A DNA stretch of 64,000 nt, taken from Paraphysoderma sedebokerense (Eukaryota; Blastocladiomycota; Physodermatomycetes; Physodermatales; Physodermataceae). The stretch spans positions 1-64,000 of the forward strand of contig JAHLJZ010000005.1 of NCBI GenBank assembly GCA_025602915.1, written 5' to 3'. Positions within the stretch are counted from its first letter, which is position 1. Each line of letters starts with the position of its first letter. The notes beneath the pieces were generated by a model. The model was not told where the DNA came from. It did not search any database and saw only the letters and a list, made by a program, of their open reading frames with translations. Both the position numbers and the translations under genes were made by a program. Shown piece after piece: positions 8,616-23,339 of the stretch.

Positions 8616-10452
8616 TCACTTTCGAAATCTCGGACTCCGCCTTAGATTAATGTCAGCAGCAATGCTAACTATAGATAGATGTTCTTTTGCTTCCACATGC
8701 AACAACTCCAGCTTCTTACCCGTAAAACTTGCGTTTTTTTGCTCTTTTTCCAACGGTAGTTTCACTTTCATCGATTTCCGCTTCCCGCTCTTTCGACGTG
8801 CCTTTTCTTTCTCCAAAATATTGTCTTCATCATCTTCCATCGCTTCCTCTCCTTCGTCCGTGCGCTTTGTTACCCGTTTTCTTTTTGATTTCTTTTTCTT
8901 GCTCTTTTTCTTTGTACTGTCCGCTTCGTGGTCATCGCATTCGTCATCTACGTCAGTCACAACCACTTCTTGATCGGTTGATATTCCTTCCTTTTGCATA
9001 ATCTCCTTCGACACGGTATCCAACGGCAGCATAAATTTCAAGTTGAAAGATTCTCTAGGTACAAGGCCATATTTGTAGTACAAATAAAATACCTAGTACG
9101 TAACAAAATATTAGAAAGTCGCTTATGTATGAGATTTGACGATTGGGCTTACGGCTTGTTCCTTATCCTTAGCTTCAATCATCAGGTCGACGTCACCGAC
9201 AACAGGCGGAAATAGTTCACATTTGCTGCTATGAGCCCTTCGCTCGTGAATATTTCCATTTGGAGTTTTTGGTTCGGAATAATGTTGTTTCGGTTTAATA
9301 CCTTTGCGATACCATGTATTATTGATACGATCTACGACGTCAACAGCTGGGAAGCCTTCCGAGGGATTGATCCAGTCATGGTGCCAGTCTAAAACCAACG
9401 GTATGGACAGCCGTTCGCAAAGCGGTAACAACTCCATTACATTCCAACTGATTTCGTCATTTTCGAGTACCAGTCGTCTTTTCACTGTGTCGGACAGTTT
9501 GCAATAATTCTCTTCAAACCTTGACAAAGCAGCCGCTTTATCCCCGTAGACACCTCCCATATGAATTATCATGATACTATCGGCAGATAATCCCATAGTG
9601 TCTAGAATTGAGGCATGATCTATTACACGTATCCGTGAGTCTCCGCCAATATGCAAAATCACAGTAGCGAAGCAAAGAACTCACGCTCTAAGTCCAAAAT
9701 ACTCCGTTTAATTACAATTTCTCTTGGTGATCCTAACTGCACGAATTGTCCCGGGTGCATCGTTAATCGATGCCCGTATTTCTTAGCCAGATCACCTGCC
9801 GCTCTTAGTTCATTCTCTGCAAATTTGACAGAGTAACCGACTTCCTCGTGAGAAGCAAATGGAAATAGCTGAGAGCTTATGCGCATGAATTTTATGTTAT
9901 TCTCTGTGTTGGCGCCGAAGTGTGATTAATATAACAAATTCTAGAGTGACGTGAATACTGATGAATACATACCTTCGTTCCACTAGATGTGATCAAGCGA
10001 GGTATGGAAAAATATAAAGTAACGTTAATAAAACTGTGCAGCCTATATTAAATACGCAACCACTTCGAAACAATGGCAATCAAAAATTACACACTTGAAT
10101 CAACTTAACCAAATCGTTAACATTTCGTATCGCTATATCTAATAATAAAATGAAAGTATGCCACAAGTCAGCTCGTTCATAATCGTCTGGCCTTATGCAA
10201 ATTTGAGAGGAACTCACCCTTCACGTAATCCATTCCCTCCTTTTTCAAGGTGGCCAAGCGGCACGTCCGCGAACAAAAAATGTCTTTTTGGCGGAGATAC
10301 ATATTAAGACATGCGTATCCTAATGGACCAAGGTTTCAGTTTATAACATTATTCATTGTTTTGATACACAAATTGAACAGTTTAAGTTCTTTCAGAATAC
10401 CTAGACGGCCTGTAAATTCCGGTTTCGGCGAAGAAAACGAACTCGGGTTCAT
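8616..10452 (-). CDS. uve1: UV damage endonuclease (UVDE family)
   Basis: Seven exons (10452-10401, 10319-10218, 10138-10095, 9982-9973, 9903-9685, 9619-9153, 9092-8616) sum to 1371 nt, 456 residues. The product has the UVDE signatures GRLGYACLN, FCSRTCRLATL, MRISSQLFPFASH, LTMHPGQFVQLGS, SIMIIHMGG and LVLDWHHDW, which line the TIM-barrel metal site. The enzyme nicks DNA 5' of UV photoproducts and starts an alternative excision repair. Exon 4 is only 10 nt and encodes the WNE of the conserved WNExNNI block. The pre-barrel N-terminus is very short (about 17 residues) compared with S. pombe Uve1. The C-terminus instead has a long Lys-rich, basic/acidic tail (about residues 330-420) that may carry nuclear localisation. 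A strong assignment. Confidence 0.93.
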
Positions 10453-10894
10453 TATGCGTTGTCCAGATCGCTTCAAGAGAGATGTGACGAAAGCCAGAGT
10501 TGCAATCCTTTTGGCAAAAATGCTCTAGTGAAATCCGATAGGGAACAGATTTTTATAACTGCTGGCGTGGTAATTTGGTAATCCCTCAGTTACACAGGAT
10601 CGGAGGCAAATTGTAAAGTGCGGCGGATTTCTGGATAACGTCATTGCTTCAATTACGCGCGATCATCCCGGCAGACAATCGACCAGTTAAGATTCAAGTC
10701 AATTCAGCACATCGCAATGAATATTTATTGCAGCCACGAAGTGATCAATGAATATACAATATCATAGAAAGCGGCAAAAAAGAAGGATGTCCAGAGGACA
10801 AGCTCCAATCCTAAATACAGTATGCATATGGTTCTTAACAATTCTTTGTTCTTTCCAGTGACTTTGACTTTTCGAGATATCTCCAACTATTCGT

Positions 10895-13942
<3,048 letters not shown>

Positions 13943-14024
13943 CTTTACGTAATACAACAGTTGCTGGTGTGCAAGGGTATATCGGATGGGTTGACTCGTT
14001 CCTTTTGAACTGGGAAAACAAATA

Positions 14025-14030
14025 CACGTG
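14025..14030. promoter_or_regulatory. CACGTG box upstream of vma1
   Basis: ACACGTGA, 83 bp before the vma1 start codon. It is one of several CACGTG palindromes close to start codons in this window. Such E-boxes are bound by bHLH factors (Cbf1 type in fungi; the CLEAR element for animal V-ATPase genes). Binding here is inference. Confidence 0.45.
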
Positions 14031-14206
14031 ATGCCGCCTCTATTATTATTAGAGTTCGGATGGCAAGCACTCATATGAAGTCGACGCAGAAAGATGAGGT
14101 ACAAATATATTAGGGACATTTATAAAGATATAGGAAACAAATACAGCAGGTCTATTACAAAAAAACCAGACTACCTTACACCATTTCTCTTTCTGAGAAA
14201 GCAGGC

Positions 14207-15428
14207 CTATGCATTCAAGACTGTTCCGAAGACTTTATCCCAAAACTTTGACGTAATCCCAAATCCCAATTCATAATTTTTGTAATGGTGGTTCAAGTGA
14301 TACGTCTTCATTTCTCTCAAGTGGTCGATGAACGGTTTACCATGGTGTAGGAAGTAATGCATGAGATCGTAGACAATATACCCATGTATAGCACCCGAAA
14401 GAAGAGCGCAACATTGGTTGAAATTTAAGAAGATTCGGAATATATGCCACGGAACAACTAGGAGAGCAGCAAATAGGATAGGTGGCAAAACCAGCCTCAT
14501 TCTACCAAGTTCAGAGAGATAGTTCAGAGTTAGCAAGGGTCATGGGGAGCTTAGAGAGCATGGCAAAATCATAGACATACCGATCCATAGGGAGAAAATG
14601 GTGAATACCATGAAGAAGAAAGTGCAGCGTCAGAGCAGCAGGATGATCAGGTAATAACTCGTCCAGATGGAACACGAATCTATGTACAGCATATTCGGAT
14701 ATTGTCCAGGCTATCAAACCAAGCACATACAACATCGGAACTAGTACAGGAGAAAGATTGATGTACCCTGTATAGAGTAGGGCAAAAGATACTGGTACCC
14801 ACACGATGGGAACCACATACCATGGCGTCCTGGTGAATATTTCGAGATAAGGGGCACCAAAAATATATGCTGGATCCTTCATATGTCGGGGAATATGGAT
14901 TTGTTGAAGGTAAAACTCCTTGGAGAACTTTGATGTCCAAACTTGATACAACAGAGGCTGCTCGAGATCGAGGAACGGCTTTTTGGCTGAGACCATTTCG
15001 TCGCAAATTTCGTCGTCTAATTGCTCCAATACAGTTTTGGATCGATGCTTCAATTCCGAATGAGCCGCATCATTCGAAAACTTTGAGTTTTGATTATCCA
15101 CTAAACCAATGACATAGTCCTCCAGGAGTTCGTAAGCAGAATCGGAATGGGCATGCTCCAGTTGGTCTTCCATGATTTCTTTGATATCCTTTCCAGCCCA
15201 ATCGAGAACTAAATCAGCACCACCAGGCTACACAACATGATCGTTGATCGAAACTCAGTTAGTCGAAGAGGAATTGACTGTTGCGAGGGGATCCAAGACA
15301 CTTACATGATCATCGATGAACTGCGTCACATCGTAGACTCTTCCGTTCCGGGTGACCCAGCAGGACTGGGCCGAGTTGTGAAGAGCAATTTCCTTTTCGC
15401 AGAGCCTTCTGAGGTTGGTTCCCATCAT
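14207..15428 (-). CDS. scs7: Sphingolipid fatty acid 2-hydroxylase
   Basis: Exons 15428-15306, 15227-14581 and 14501-14207 sum to 1065 nt, 354 residues, close to yeast Scs7 (384). The N-terminal cytochrome b5 domain shows DVTQFIDDHPGGADL (heme His) and HSDSAYELL. The C-terminal fatty-acid hydroxylase domain has membrane helices and the His clusters HRFVFH, HGIHHFLPMD, DLMHYFLHHG and HLNHHYKNYELGFGI that bind two iron atoms. The enzyme hydroxylates the alpha carbon of very-long-chain acyl groups of ceramide in the ER, using electrons passed through cytochrome b5. It is divergently arranged with the transporter gene at 15629; about 200 bp separate the starts. Confidence 0.93.
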
Positions 15429-15552
15429 CCTGGCGGGTTCTACAGGGGTGCAGCGGGTGGGTTGACGAGGGAGGGAATGCGGAATGCGAGATGACGAGGG
15501 AGGGAATGTGAACTGCGAGCGAGTCTGGATGATTAGTATTCTGTCAGCAATG

Positions 15553-15560
15553 TCACGTGA
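15553..15560. promoter_or_regulatory. TCACGTGA box between scs7 and transporter
   Basis: A perfect 8-bp palindrome in the shared divergent promoter, 125 bp from the scs7 start and 69 bp from the transporter start. A candidate bHLH (Cbf1-like) site. Confidence 0.5.
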
Positions 15561-15628
15561 CGCGTTGTTCCCCTGCGGAGCTAATCATACGGTGATACAG
15601 GAGAGCAACATAAATGAAATGATATGGT

Positions 15629-16875
15629 ATGAATATATCCATCATGGACAACAACAAGCAAGATGCAGTCAAAGATACAGTCGCTGTCCAGGTTGTTGCG
15701 TACGATGGGACAAGAGACGGCCAGAGCACGGACGACGACGATAATACCCTCATCCTTCCAGTTACCGATCAACGACATCCTCAGCCGGCCTCAGAGTCAA
15801 CTCCATTGCTTCCGTCTGCCGTCGGCAATGACAATTCCTCCAGTACTCACTCTGAACTATTCGGCCTACTTCTGATGTCGGCTTCGGCACTCTTCTTTTC
15901 GTCAATGAGCGCTCTAGTCAAATTCTCCGGTTTGACTTATCCTCCGTTCGAGGTTGTCCTGGCTAGAAGTTTGATTCAGTTCTTGCTTGGAGCTATGGGG
16001 TGCTTAGTTGTCGGGGTTAATCCTTTCGCTGACAGGGATGTAAGGTTATTATTGATTGCCAGAGGTACCGCAGGTGCTATCGGTTTGGGCCTATACTTTT
16101 GGGCCATTATCAACATGGAATTAGCTGATGCCACTGGTATGTCGACTCTAGAACTAGGAGCAATTAAACTTCTGCAACTAACAAGTTCGGAATCATAGTC
16201 ATCTTCTTTACCGGCCCTGCCTTCACCACACTATTTGCCTATCTTGCACTTGGTGAGCCAATCACCGTCCTTGATATCATTTGTACGGTCCTCTGTCTGG
16301 GTGGAGTTATTCTTGTCGGCCGGCCATCGTTCCTTTTTCCACATCCTTCAGACTCTGAACCGGGGTCTCAGTCTTTTGAGTCCGTTCATCTATCTGATCT
16401 GTCTAATCCCTCTGCTACTCCTCAAAACCAGCGAGTGTTGGCCACATTTGCTGCCTTTTTCGCTGCAATTATGTCCGCAATCGCCTATGTCCTTGTCCGC
16501 AAAGCCGGAAGACACAGAGCACATTATTTCCACCATGTAACATATTTTGGACTCATGTCAACCATTCTTTCTGCAATTGTGTTATTTACAGTTGAATCAC
16601 CGCGCCTGCCTACTTCAGCATTTGATATCGGTATCTTATTGTCGGTTGGTCTTACTGCTTACATCGGTCAAATTATGCTCAATAAGGGATTACAACTGTC
16701 ACCTGCCGGACCCGGGGTTTTAATGAGGAATCTCGATGTTGTCTTTGCTTTTATCTTTGGAGTTTTGCTATTTAAAGAAGTCCCAAGGTGGACCAGCATT
16801 GTGGGTGGTGCTGTTATCGTAGGATGTGCAATAGTTAATGGAGTCAATCGTCTGATTACTCTCAGGCGGAACTAA
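15629..16875 (+). CDS. EamA/DMT-type membrane transporter (SLC35G-like)
   Basis: Two exons (15629-16136, 16199-16875) around a 62-nt intron give 394 residues. After a polar, Asp-rich N-terminus of about 75 residues come ten predicted membrane segments in two EamA halves. The first half has PPFEVVLARSLIQFLLG and ELADATVIFFTGPAFTTLFA; the second ends GPGVLMRNLDVVFAFIFGVLLFKE and carries the loop ahead of the last helix. A cytosolic Pro/Ser-rich linker separates the halves. Drug/metabolite transporters of this group move small metabolites; the substrate cannot be read. A second in-frame ATG at 15644 could also be the start. Confidence 0.82.
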
Positions 16876-17165
16876 TTGTCTGAGATAGAAAATAGAAATA
16901 CGATTCGTTCAATTAATTTCTTATTTATGGTAGCTGTATTTATAGTAGCAGTATTGGAAAAAAAAGTCAATTTCATAATTACTGTGTAATCCTCTAAGTT
17001 ATTGCTAGAATAAAGAAGGAGGTATTTACGACTGATTTTGAAATTAGCCCTCGGATCTCGCGGGTTGTCATGATGCATTAAGCAAGTAAGAGTCGCAATC
17101 AACACCAGTTTTTTATTGGGATATAGGCTAAGTACACTTTCAATCTTGGGTGTGTGGCGCCAGAA

Positions 17166-18471
17166 TTAATCCAACATCGTCAAACCAAGTAAAGTGAAAT
17201 TCAAATTATCAGGATCTCGATCCATGAATTCTCGAGCAATCCGAGCAGAATCCTGTTAGAAACAGAAATAGATGGTTACGCAAAGGACTTCAGGAAACTG
17301 GATTAATGGAGCCGCGTGTAAATCAAAAACATACCAATAACAAATCAGTACATTTTCCGTGGTTAATCGGGAACGGCTGTAAATCAGATAAAGTCAGACT
17401 ATGGGATTGAAGTTTTGATGCAACGAGTACCGCGGAAGATATACCTTTCTACCATCTAGCTCATACAGATCTCCATCTACATTCACCAACGCAACGAAAT
17501 GAAGATCGACATCTGCATCTGCTTCTAATGGCTGTTTTATACAGAAGGGTCAACATACAGTTGTTAATACAGTGGATAATTTAAGATGAAACTGAGGCAT
17601 ACCGCAGTTTGGCCTTCTTGAGCTGTTGTTTCGTGAGATTTTGCGATGTCCTGTTGCAATAAAGGGGGAACGATGAATGCTCTGTCGTTGCATGAACGGT
17701 ATACAAAACGTACCTTGCAACTTTCTAAGTATTTCCCACGTTCATCACTTGACAAATTCGTAGTGGCATCGAATAATCGTTTAATTGGAGAATCACCTAC
17801 TCTATCTGATTAGCAAATGGCGATTTGACGTTGGTGCGAAAGATTGAATTATTACCAATGGCAAGACTTTCAATGTTATTACACAACGAATGCACAACGG
17901 CGATGGTTCCGCATGCGTTGGCTATCGTTTGTCGCATGAAGTAAACTTTAGAGCTGATTTTTTGACCTTCTTTTTTGAGTCGTTCTGTCTCTTCGACTCT
18001 GAATTTCTCGTACTATCGCGGAACGTAAGTTAATTAGGTCAATTAATATAAAATGGTCACAAGTTCCGAGACTAATAATTCATTACACGAATCCCTGACA
18101 GTTTCAAAATCCATACTGTGACGGTAATCAAAGACTCACCTTTTCCGAAACTGGGAACAAGAATATCACGGCCTGTACACCTGGTGGAACCATGGCCAGT
18201 AATTCAGGATCGAGGCCAAAGATATCACAGAAGCCAAACATATTCGGGACTCCGAGCTCTTGAATAAACTACCATATATTTGTTAAAATTGAATAATCTC
18301 GTTATGACTTGTCAGCTGAGGACTTACTTTATTCAAGACCTAGCGAATAGTGAAATAAGTAGCGAAGTACGCATTAATACGACAGTAAGGACAGTAAAAC
18401 TCAATATAAGAATTCAGTACCTCAGGATTCGATTCTAGTGGTCTCCAATTGATGGTGTTCTTGTCAGACAT
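17166..18471 (-). CDS. Ubiquitin C-terminal hydrolase (peptidase C12)
   Basis: Assembled exons encode a UCH-L3/Yuh1-type protein from [17 protein letters not shown] to [10 protein letters not shown]. The catalytic set is complete: Gln in [11 protein letters not shown], Cys in NACGT, His in DLHFVALV and Asp in LDGRKPFPI. It trims short adducts from ubiquitin (or Nedd8/Rub1) C-termini. Exon 2 is only 12 nt (18328-18339, encoding VLNK), with clean GT-AG borders on both sides, and completes the NPEVLNKFI block. About seven exons in all. Its promoter side (18491-18520) carries a (TGA)10 microsatellite 20-50 bp before the ATG. Confidence 0.9.
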
Positions 18472-18490
18472 TATTTGATAACACACGGAC

Positions 18491-18520
18491 TGATGATGAT
18501 GATGATGATGATGATGATGA
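18491..18520. repeat. (TGA)10 microsatellite
   Basis: Ten perfect TGA units just upstream of the UCH gene start, in the divergent promoter shared with the gene at 18680. Length variation here could alter promoter spacing. Confidence 0.9.
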
Positions 18521-18679
18521 GGTTTTGTGAATCAGCGGTGGAAATCATTTTGGTACTCGTCTCTGGGCCGTTTTGGGCGGCTGATCATTTGAACGAATGT
18601 TTTACATCCACAACTAAGTTTTTTTACCAAATCTCTTTACAATTGTGAATCTTTCATTCTTTATGGCAGTGCAGATGTA

Positions 18680-20763
18680 ATGCAGGCAAATCAAGAATTC
18701 AGAATCGAGGATTTATGGACTGTTCATTTGGAAGACTTGCCAACGTACTTGATGTCCCAATTCCTTCTCAACGATCCTGATCTGATTCATAACACAAATT
18801 TGATTTCCTTATTATTATCATATTTTTATCTAGCGATGAACCTGAAGTGGGACCGGAATTCGATTTTGAAAAATGCATCTTCCAGATATTTCATAATTGT
18901 AAGAATGACGTCGAGAAAACTCAAAATCTTGCCAGACAAGGCTACCTTGCGAGTGATGAAGTTGATAGCTATTACAAGCTGACGGTAATAGCATTATTTT
19001 AAACCGTTCATAGTCAATGTCAGGGTTTACTGATCTAACGCTTTGTCCTCTTTTTAGGATTTCCTGAATACCCAAGTCGAAACGATTTATACAAGGGCTT
19101 TCAAGAATATTGAAGATGCAGTGAAATATAGAGATTACTTGAACAAGAAAAAACTTATAGCGGAACAACGTCGAGCGCAATTGGAGGCTAAGAATCAGCA
19201 ACAATCACATATCCCTCAAAATCATCAAAATCAAGCACAATTCTCGACGTCTGCATTAACTGCAGCTACTATCCCGACATCGGACAACAGATCAAGGGCC
19301 TCCAACCGCCGGAATGTACCTTTGCTTCGACAGCTATCAGGTAGATTTGAACATCTCAACTTCCGAAAATTGGACCAGAGTGTGACACTATGTAAATCAC
19401 TGCCGCACTTTGTCGTTTGTACATATCATTGTTATGTCTGGTATCCCCTCTTGCGTCCTCTGTAAGTTCTTCAACATCCCGTGGCAGGCCATTGTATCAG
19501 ATAAGAGAAAATTGATTGTCTTGCTTACATTTCTGCACTTTTAGGCCACGTCAACTAATCACCCAGTTCAAACGGGAAATAACTGAGCTCGAAACCGAGT
19601 TGATGAGTTTGGATAGTTTCAAATATGATTTTATAATACTACATCCATCCGATCCCGCTCGTTTGCCCAATGCGACTGAATTTGCTCAGAACTATCAGGC
19701 GGAAAACGCCCGTGTCTGTATAACACTTTCCAGCTCGGCTTCGTAATTTACCTTCTAACTAACTACGTCAACTCTCTATCGCATGCAGTTTGTTGTCTGT
19801 ATAGACGACGTCCGCAATATCCGATACAACCTGATTCCGCTCAATACAGTCAGCCAGGTTGTACCTCGGGAAGCGTACTTGGAAAAATCAGACATCGGCG
19901 ACACATTATATGACGCTATCAAAAAAAAGTATCCTCTAAGTGGATACCTCTGCATCGTTGTATGTTCTATACTACTTCTTCATTACGTTAATCAAGTGTT
20001 AGCAACATTATATTCATCCTTCCAAATAACAGGAATACCCTCCTGAAATGTACCACGAACTGGAACGTCGTCCGCGTCGTCTGTTGTTTCAGTTTACGAT
20101 TGATGAAGATTTTAGAAAGAAAATTCAAACGGGGATTAAACTCCGAGAAGAAAGGCAACGAAGACATGAAGACGAATTACATAGAAAGTCGACGGAAAAG
20201 TCGAAATGGAAGGGTAAAGAAAAAGAAGTACGTTACAATTGACGCCGTTGAATTTGGTTGCAACAATTCTTTTAACATTTCGTATTTAATTTTTCATTCA
20301 GCATTCGATTACCATGCAATCTTCGTCACCACTGTTATTGACGGATTCCAAAAGACCAGATCACTCACAATCACAATTCGCCGTTTCTGGAAAAACATCA
20401 CCCAGCAAATTCGAACGAGTGAATGTTCACAAGAAACTCAAGATGTCTGAAGCAATTGTTTTGCTCGATAACCAACGCCTAGAACGTCGTACATCTTCTT
20501 CATCCGAAGTTCCTAACCGTCCAAAGATACCCACTACTCTCCCAACTCATAATACACTATCATCAAACTACAGTAACAGTAACCATCCACCACCACCTCC
20601 TCCTCCAATCCCCGCGCTTCCTCCGCCTCTACCCCCGTCTCTTCCTAATTTCCAAACAACCGGAACTTCTCAAACTCAAACTCAATCACCGTCACCGTCA
20701 CCGTCACCGACACCCCGTCACAGAATGATACCAGCTTTACCTCCCCCTCTCAGCAAAAAATAA
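18680..20763 (+). CDS. Unrecognised protein with coiled coil and proline-rich tail
   Basis: Exons can be followed from the ATG at 18680 (5' splice after about 67 nt, joining to DEPEVGPEFDFEK...) through about seven exons to the stop at 20761-20763. The N-terminal part is helical (KCIFQIFHNCKNDVEK, DAVKYRDYLNKKKLIAEQRR) and leads into a Gln/Asn/Ser-rich linker. A second helical block (LITQFKREITELETELM) precedes a compact-looking segment (FVVCIDDVRNIRYNLIPLN ... LLFQFTIDEDF). A basic helix and a tail with poly-Pro runs and PSPSPSPTP close the protein. The poly-Pro runs would suit SH3 or profilin binding. I do not recognise the family; the exon near 19380-19460 is uncertain. Confidence 0.6.
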
Positions 20764-20966
20764 TTGGTGTTATAGTATACATTACTAACAAGCATTTATG
20801 ATTTTACTTTATTCTGTGAAACTATATCCTGTGTACATCAATTATCTCCATTCCAAACTTCAAAAAAAGTTAAAGAAAAAAAATAAAAATAAAAGAAAAC
20901 TGTTTATTTAAAGCAATCGATAACTCATAGTCAACACCACCTAACCGCTAACTCTATGGATTTGTT

Positions 20967-23339
20967 TCACCTTTCATCTCCATTTTCGAAATCATCTAAA
21001 TTTTCAGAGTCACCGTTAAACTCGTCCACTATAATTCTTTCATAAATTAATTCCATGATTTCTTTGTCAAAGTGACCGGTAGCTTCGGTGACTAAACAAC
21101 TTGCACTGGCGGCTGCTAATCCTTTTCGGAAAGCATCGGCGGGATTCTGATGAAGAAAGGCAAAAAGGTAGAGTTTAGTATTTGTCTTTTGAAACGACAA
21201 AGGAGTAGCATAATATTATCCAAAGTGTTATCTTTCTCAAAACCGAGACGATACCTTTTTCTCAACCAACTGCGTCAAAAACACTCCACTACACGTATCG
21301 CCCGCTCCCAGCGGATTCAACACAATCCGCTCAGTTTCATCTTGCAACGAAGGCGATCGTCGCATCTCCTTTTGACTTTCCCCTGATTTCGTTGCGGCAT
21401 CCAAACTCGATGCTTCCGTCACGGTCAAAGACGACTGCTGATCTTGCTCTGAGAGAGATAGGTCAATGATGGAAGGTTTATGTGTTGCCAACGGTGTAGA
21501 AGCGACTGATGTATTCTTCTCACTTGATTCTTTTTCGTTTTTGGAAAGTGTATCATTTTTTGGAATACTATTTGAGAATGGATTTCGGTCTACAGTCACT
21601 GGAGAAGGTAACACTGCACTTTGAGAAACTTGGTCCATTTTTTTCAGCTTGGCTAATAATTCTGGCTTTGATTTCGGTTTTCTTAAACTTTTTGGCGGTT
21701 CCAATTCCGACTGATTGGGCAAGGAGGAAGATGAAAGTGACAATGGTAAGGAGTTATTGCTGATGGCTGTTGAGTCCGATGATAAGGATGTCGACGACGG
21801 GGTAGAAGAATGATGGATTTCGGATGATTTTGCTGCATGATTGGATGCACTTGAATTCACGATAGGCTTGTTGTTTGAAACTAACCGCAATTGAGGTGAA
21901 GGAGATTGCGACTGCTTAGGCGAATTTGAAACTGAGGTTGTAAGAAGTGATATCGAGAGTAACGAAGGAAGACTGTATATGTAGTAATGCGTCGGAGAAA
22001 GCATCAGAAGCGCTCTAATAGATTAAAACCAATGAATCTAAGTTATCCTTTGAAAACAGACGCCGAGTTTAATAATAAAGAAATCGACGAATACCCATCC
22101 GGACCATTTGTTATGGCCAACATGTCCAATTTAAACATTGATAATATACGTTTACCAATCGCTGTTATCGGCGTTCCTTCCACCGGCCTGTATGTCATGT
22201 GAAAGTAGAAGGTGAATATCGAGAATGACACTAGTACCCAAAGTCAAATGGTCACAACTTACAACTCACTCAACAAGCACGCTTCCTCTCTATTGATCTT
22301 CAACACATTCACGAACCCCGTGTTTAATGCTCTCGCAATATCCTTGTACGCATCCAGCAGCAACACGCACTCCTCACTTTTCCCGCCGTTTTCGTTCTTG
22401 GGATTAGAAGCATACTTTGACCCCTTTAACTTGGCGATGAATTCATACGTACTCCCATCGATGCCGCTGGGGTAGGTACCACATACGGCGATACCTTTTA
22501 GGTTCTTGGAGTTGTGAATTAAAGAGGTAAGAAGGGTTTCCATGGACGATTTCTCTTCGGATGCTATTCGAGAGGACGGTTCCTGAAAGTTGATGTATAA
22601 GAATAAAAGAACATAAAGAGAACATGGTGTTCGATGGAGTCAGGTTATCCGATGGTTATATTTGGCTTAGAAGAGTATCAACGTACTATAAGTTCTGTAG
22701 TAGCTCCTGTCAAAAAATCTAACACTGTAGTGCAAGTTCGGGTTGGTTTATTGGTGACAACTGGAATGATCGATAAGGATGGAAAGGAAAGCCAAAAAGA
22801 AATCAGTCAACTATATTGCAATTTTCAGCAGCCAAAGGCGATGTAGAAAGACCATTACCATTGAATTGATCTATACTCTTTTCTTCTAGCACCTTTTCAA
22901 TATAAATCCCAGTCATGCCACCGATAAACTGGGCTATCGAGACTTTATCACCGGCACCATACTGTTGACAAGCGATCACGAAATTTTGCCCTGCATGTCA
23001 GTTAAAGGATAAAAGAATCAAAAAGAACCATTGTTAGTGTATTTCCAAATAATAATCCGATTCATATTCCACAAGGCCAAACAAAAGCAAATGATCATGA
23101 TCCATGTACGCTCTCGCCCAATAATGCATCGCAATGTCCAACGCATCGCAGATATTTATCGATAGAATCGACAGATGTTCCAGGACAAATGATAAAGTCT
23201 GAAAGGACAAACCTTTTCCTCCGATAGAATGAGTTTTCCTGAACGCCCTGTTCACTTTGGAAACGGTAAAGTTGTCGAAATGCAGGGTCGTTTGAAAAGC
23301 TGGGTTCAAACCTGACAGCGAGAATGGAGGAAAAACCAT
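20967..23339 (-). CDS. PfkB-family sugar kinase with long Ser-rich insertion
   Basis: The N-terminus (SGLNPAFQTTLHFDNFTVSKVNR, HSIGGKG) and the FIGGMTG block match the sugar-binding lobe of 1-phosphofructokinase/tagatose-phosphate kinase-like PfkB enzymes. VCGTYPSGI and NREEACLL follow. The catalytic NPLGAGDTCSG anion-hole/base motif lies near 21284-21320. Between the sugar lobe and that motif sits a Ser/Thr/Lys-rich, low-complexity insert of about 200 residues (about 21330-21980) that is not part of the usual fold. Introns include one of about 218 nt after GGKG. The reaction is phosphorylation of a sugar or sugar phosphate by ATP; the substrate is unknown. The stop is at 20967-20969. Confidence 0.72.

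Noticed and set aside
8650-9001. Plus-strand frames rich in Phe and Ser
   Set aside because: Antisense of the Lys-rich tail of uve1.
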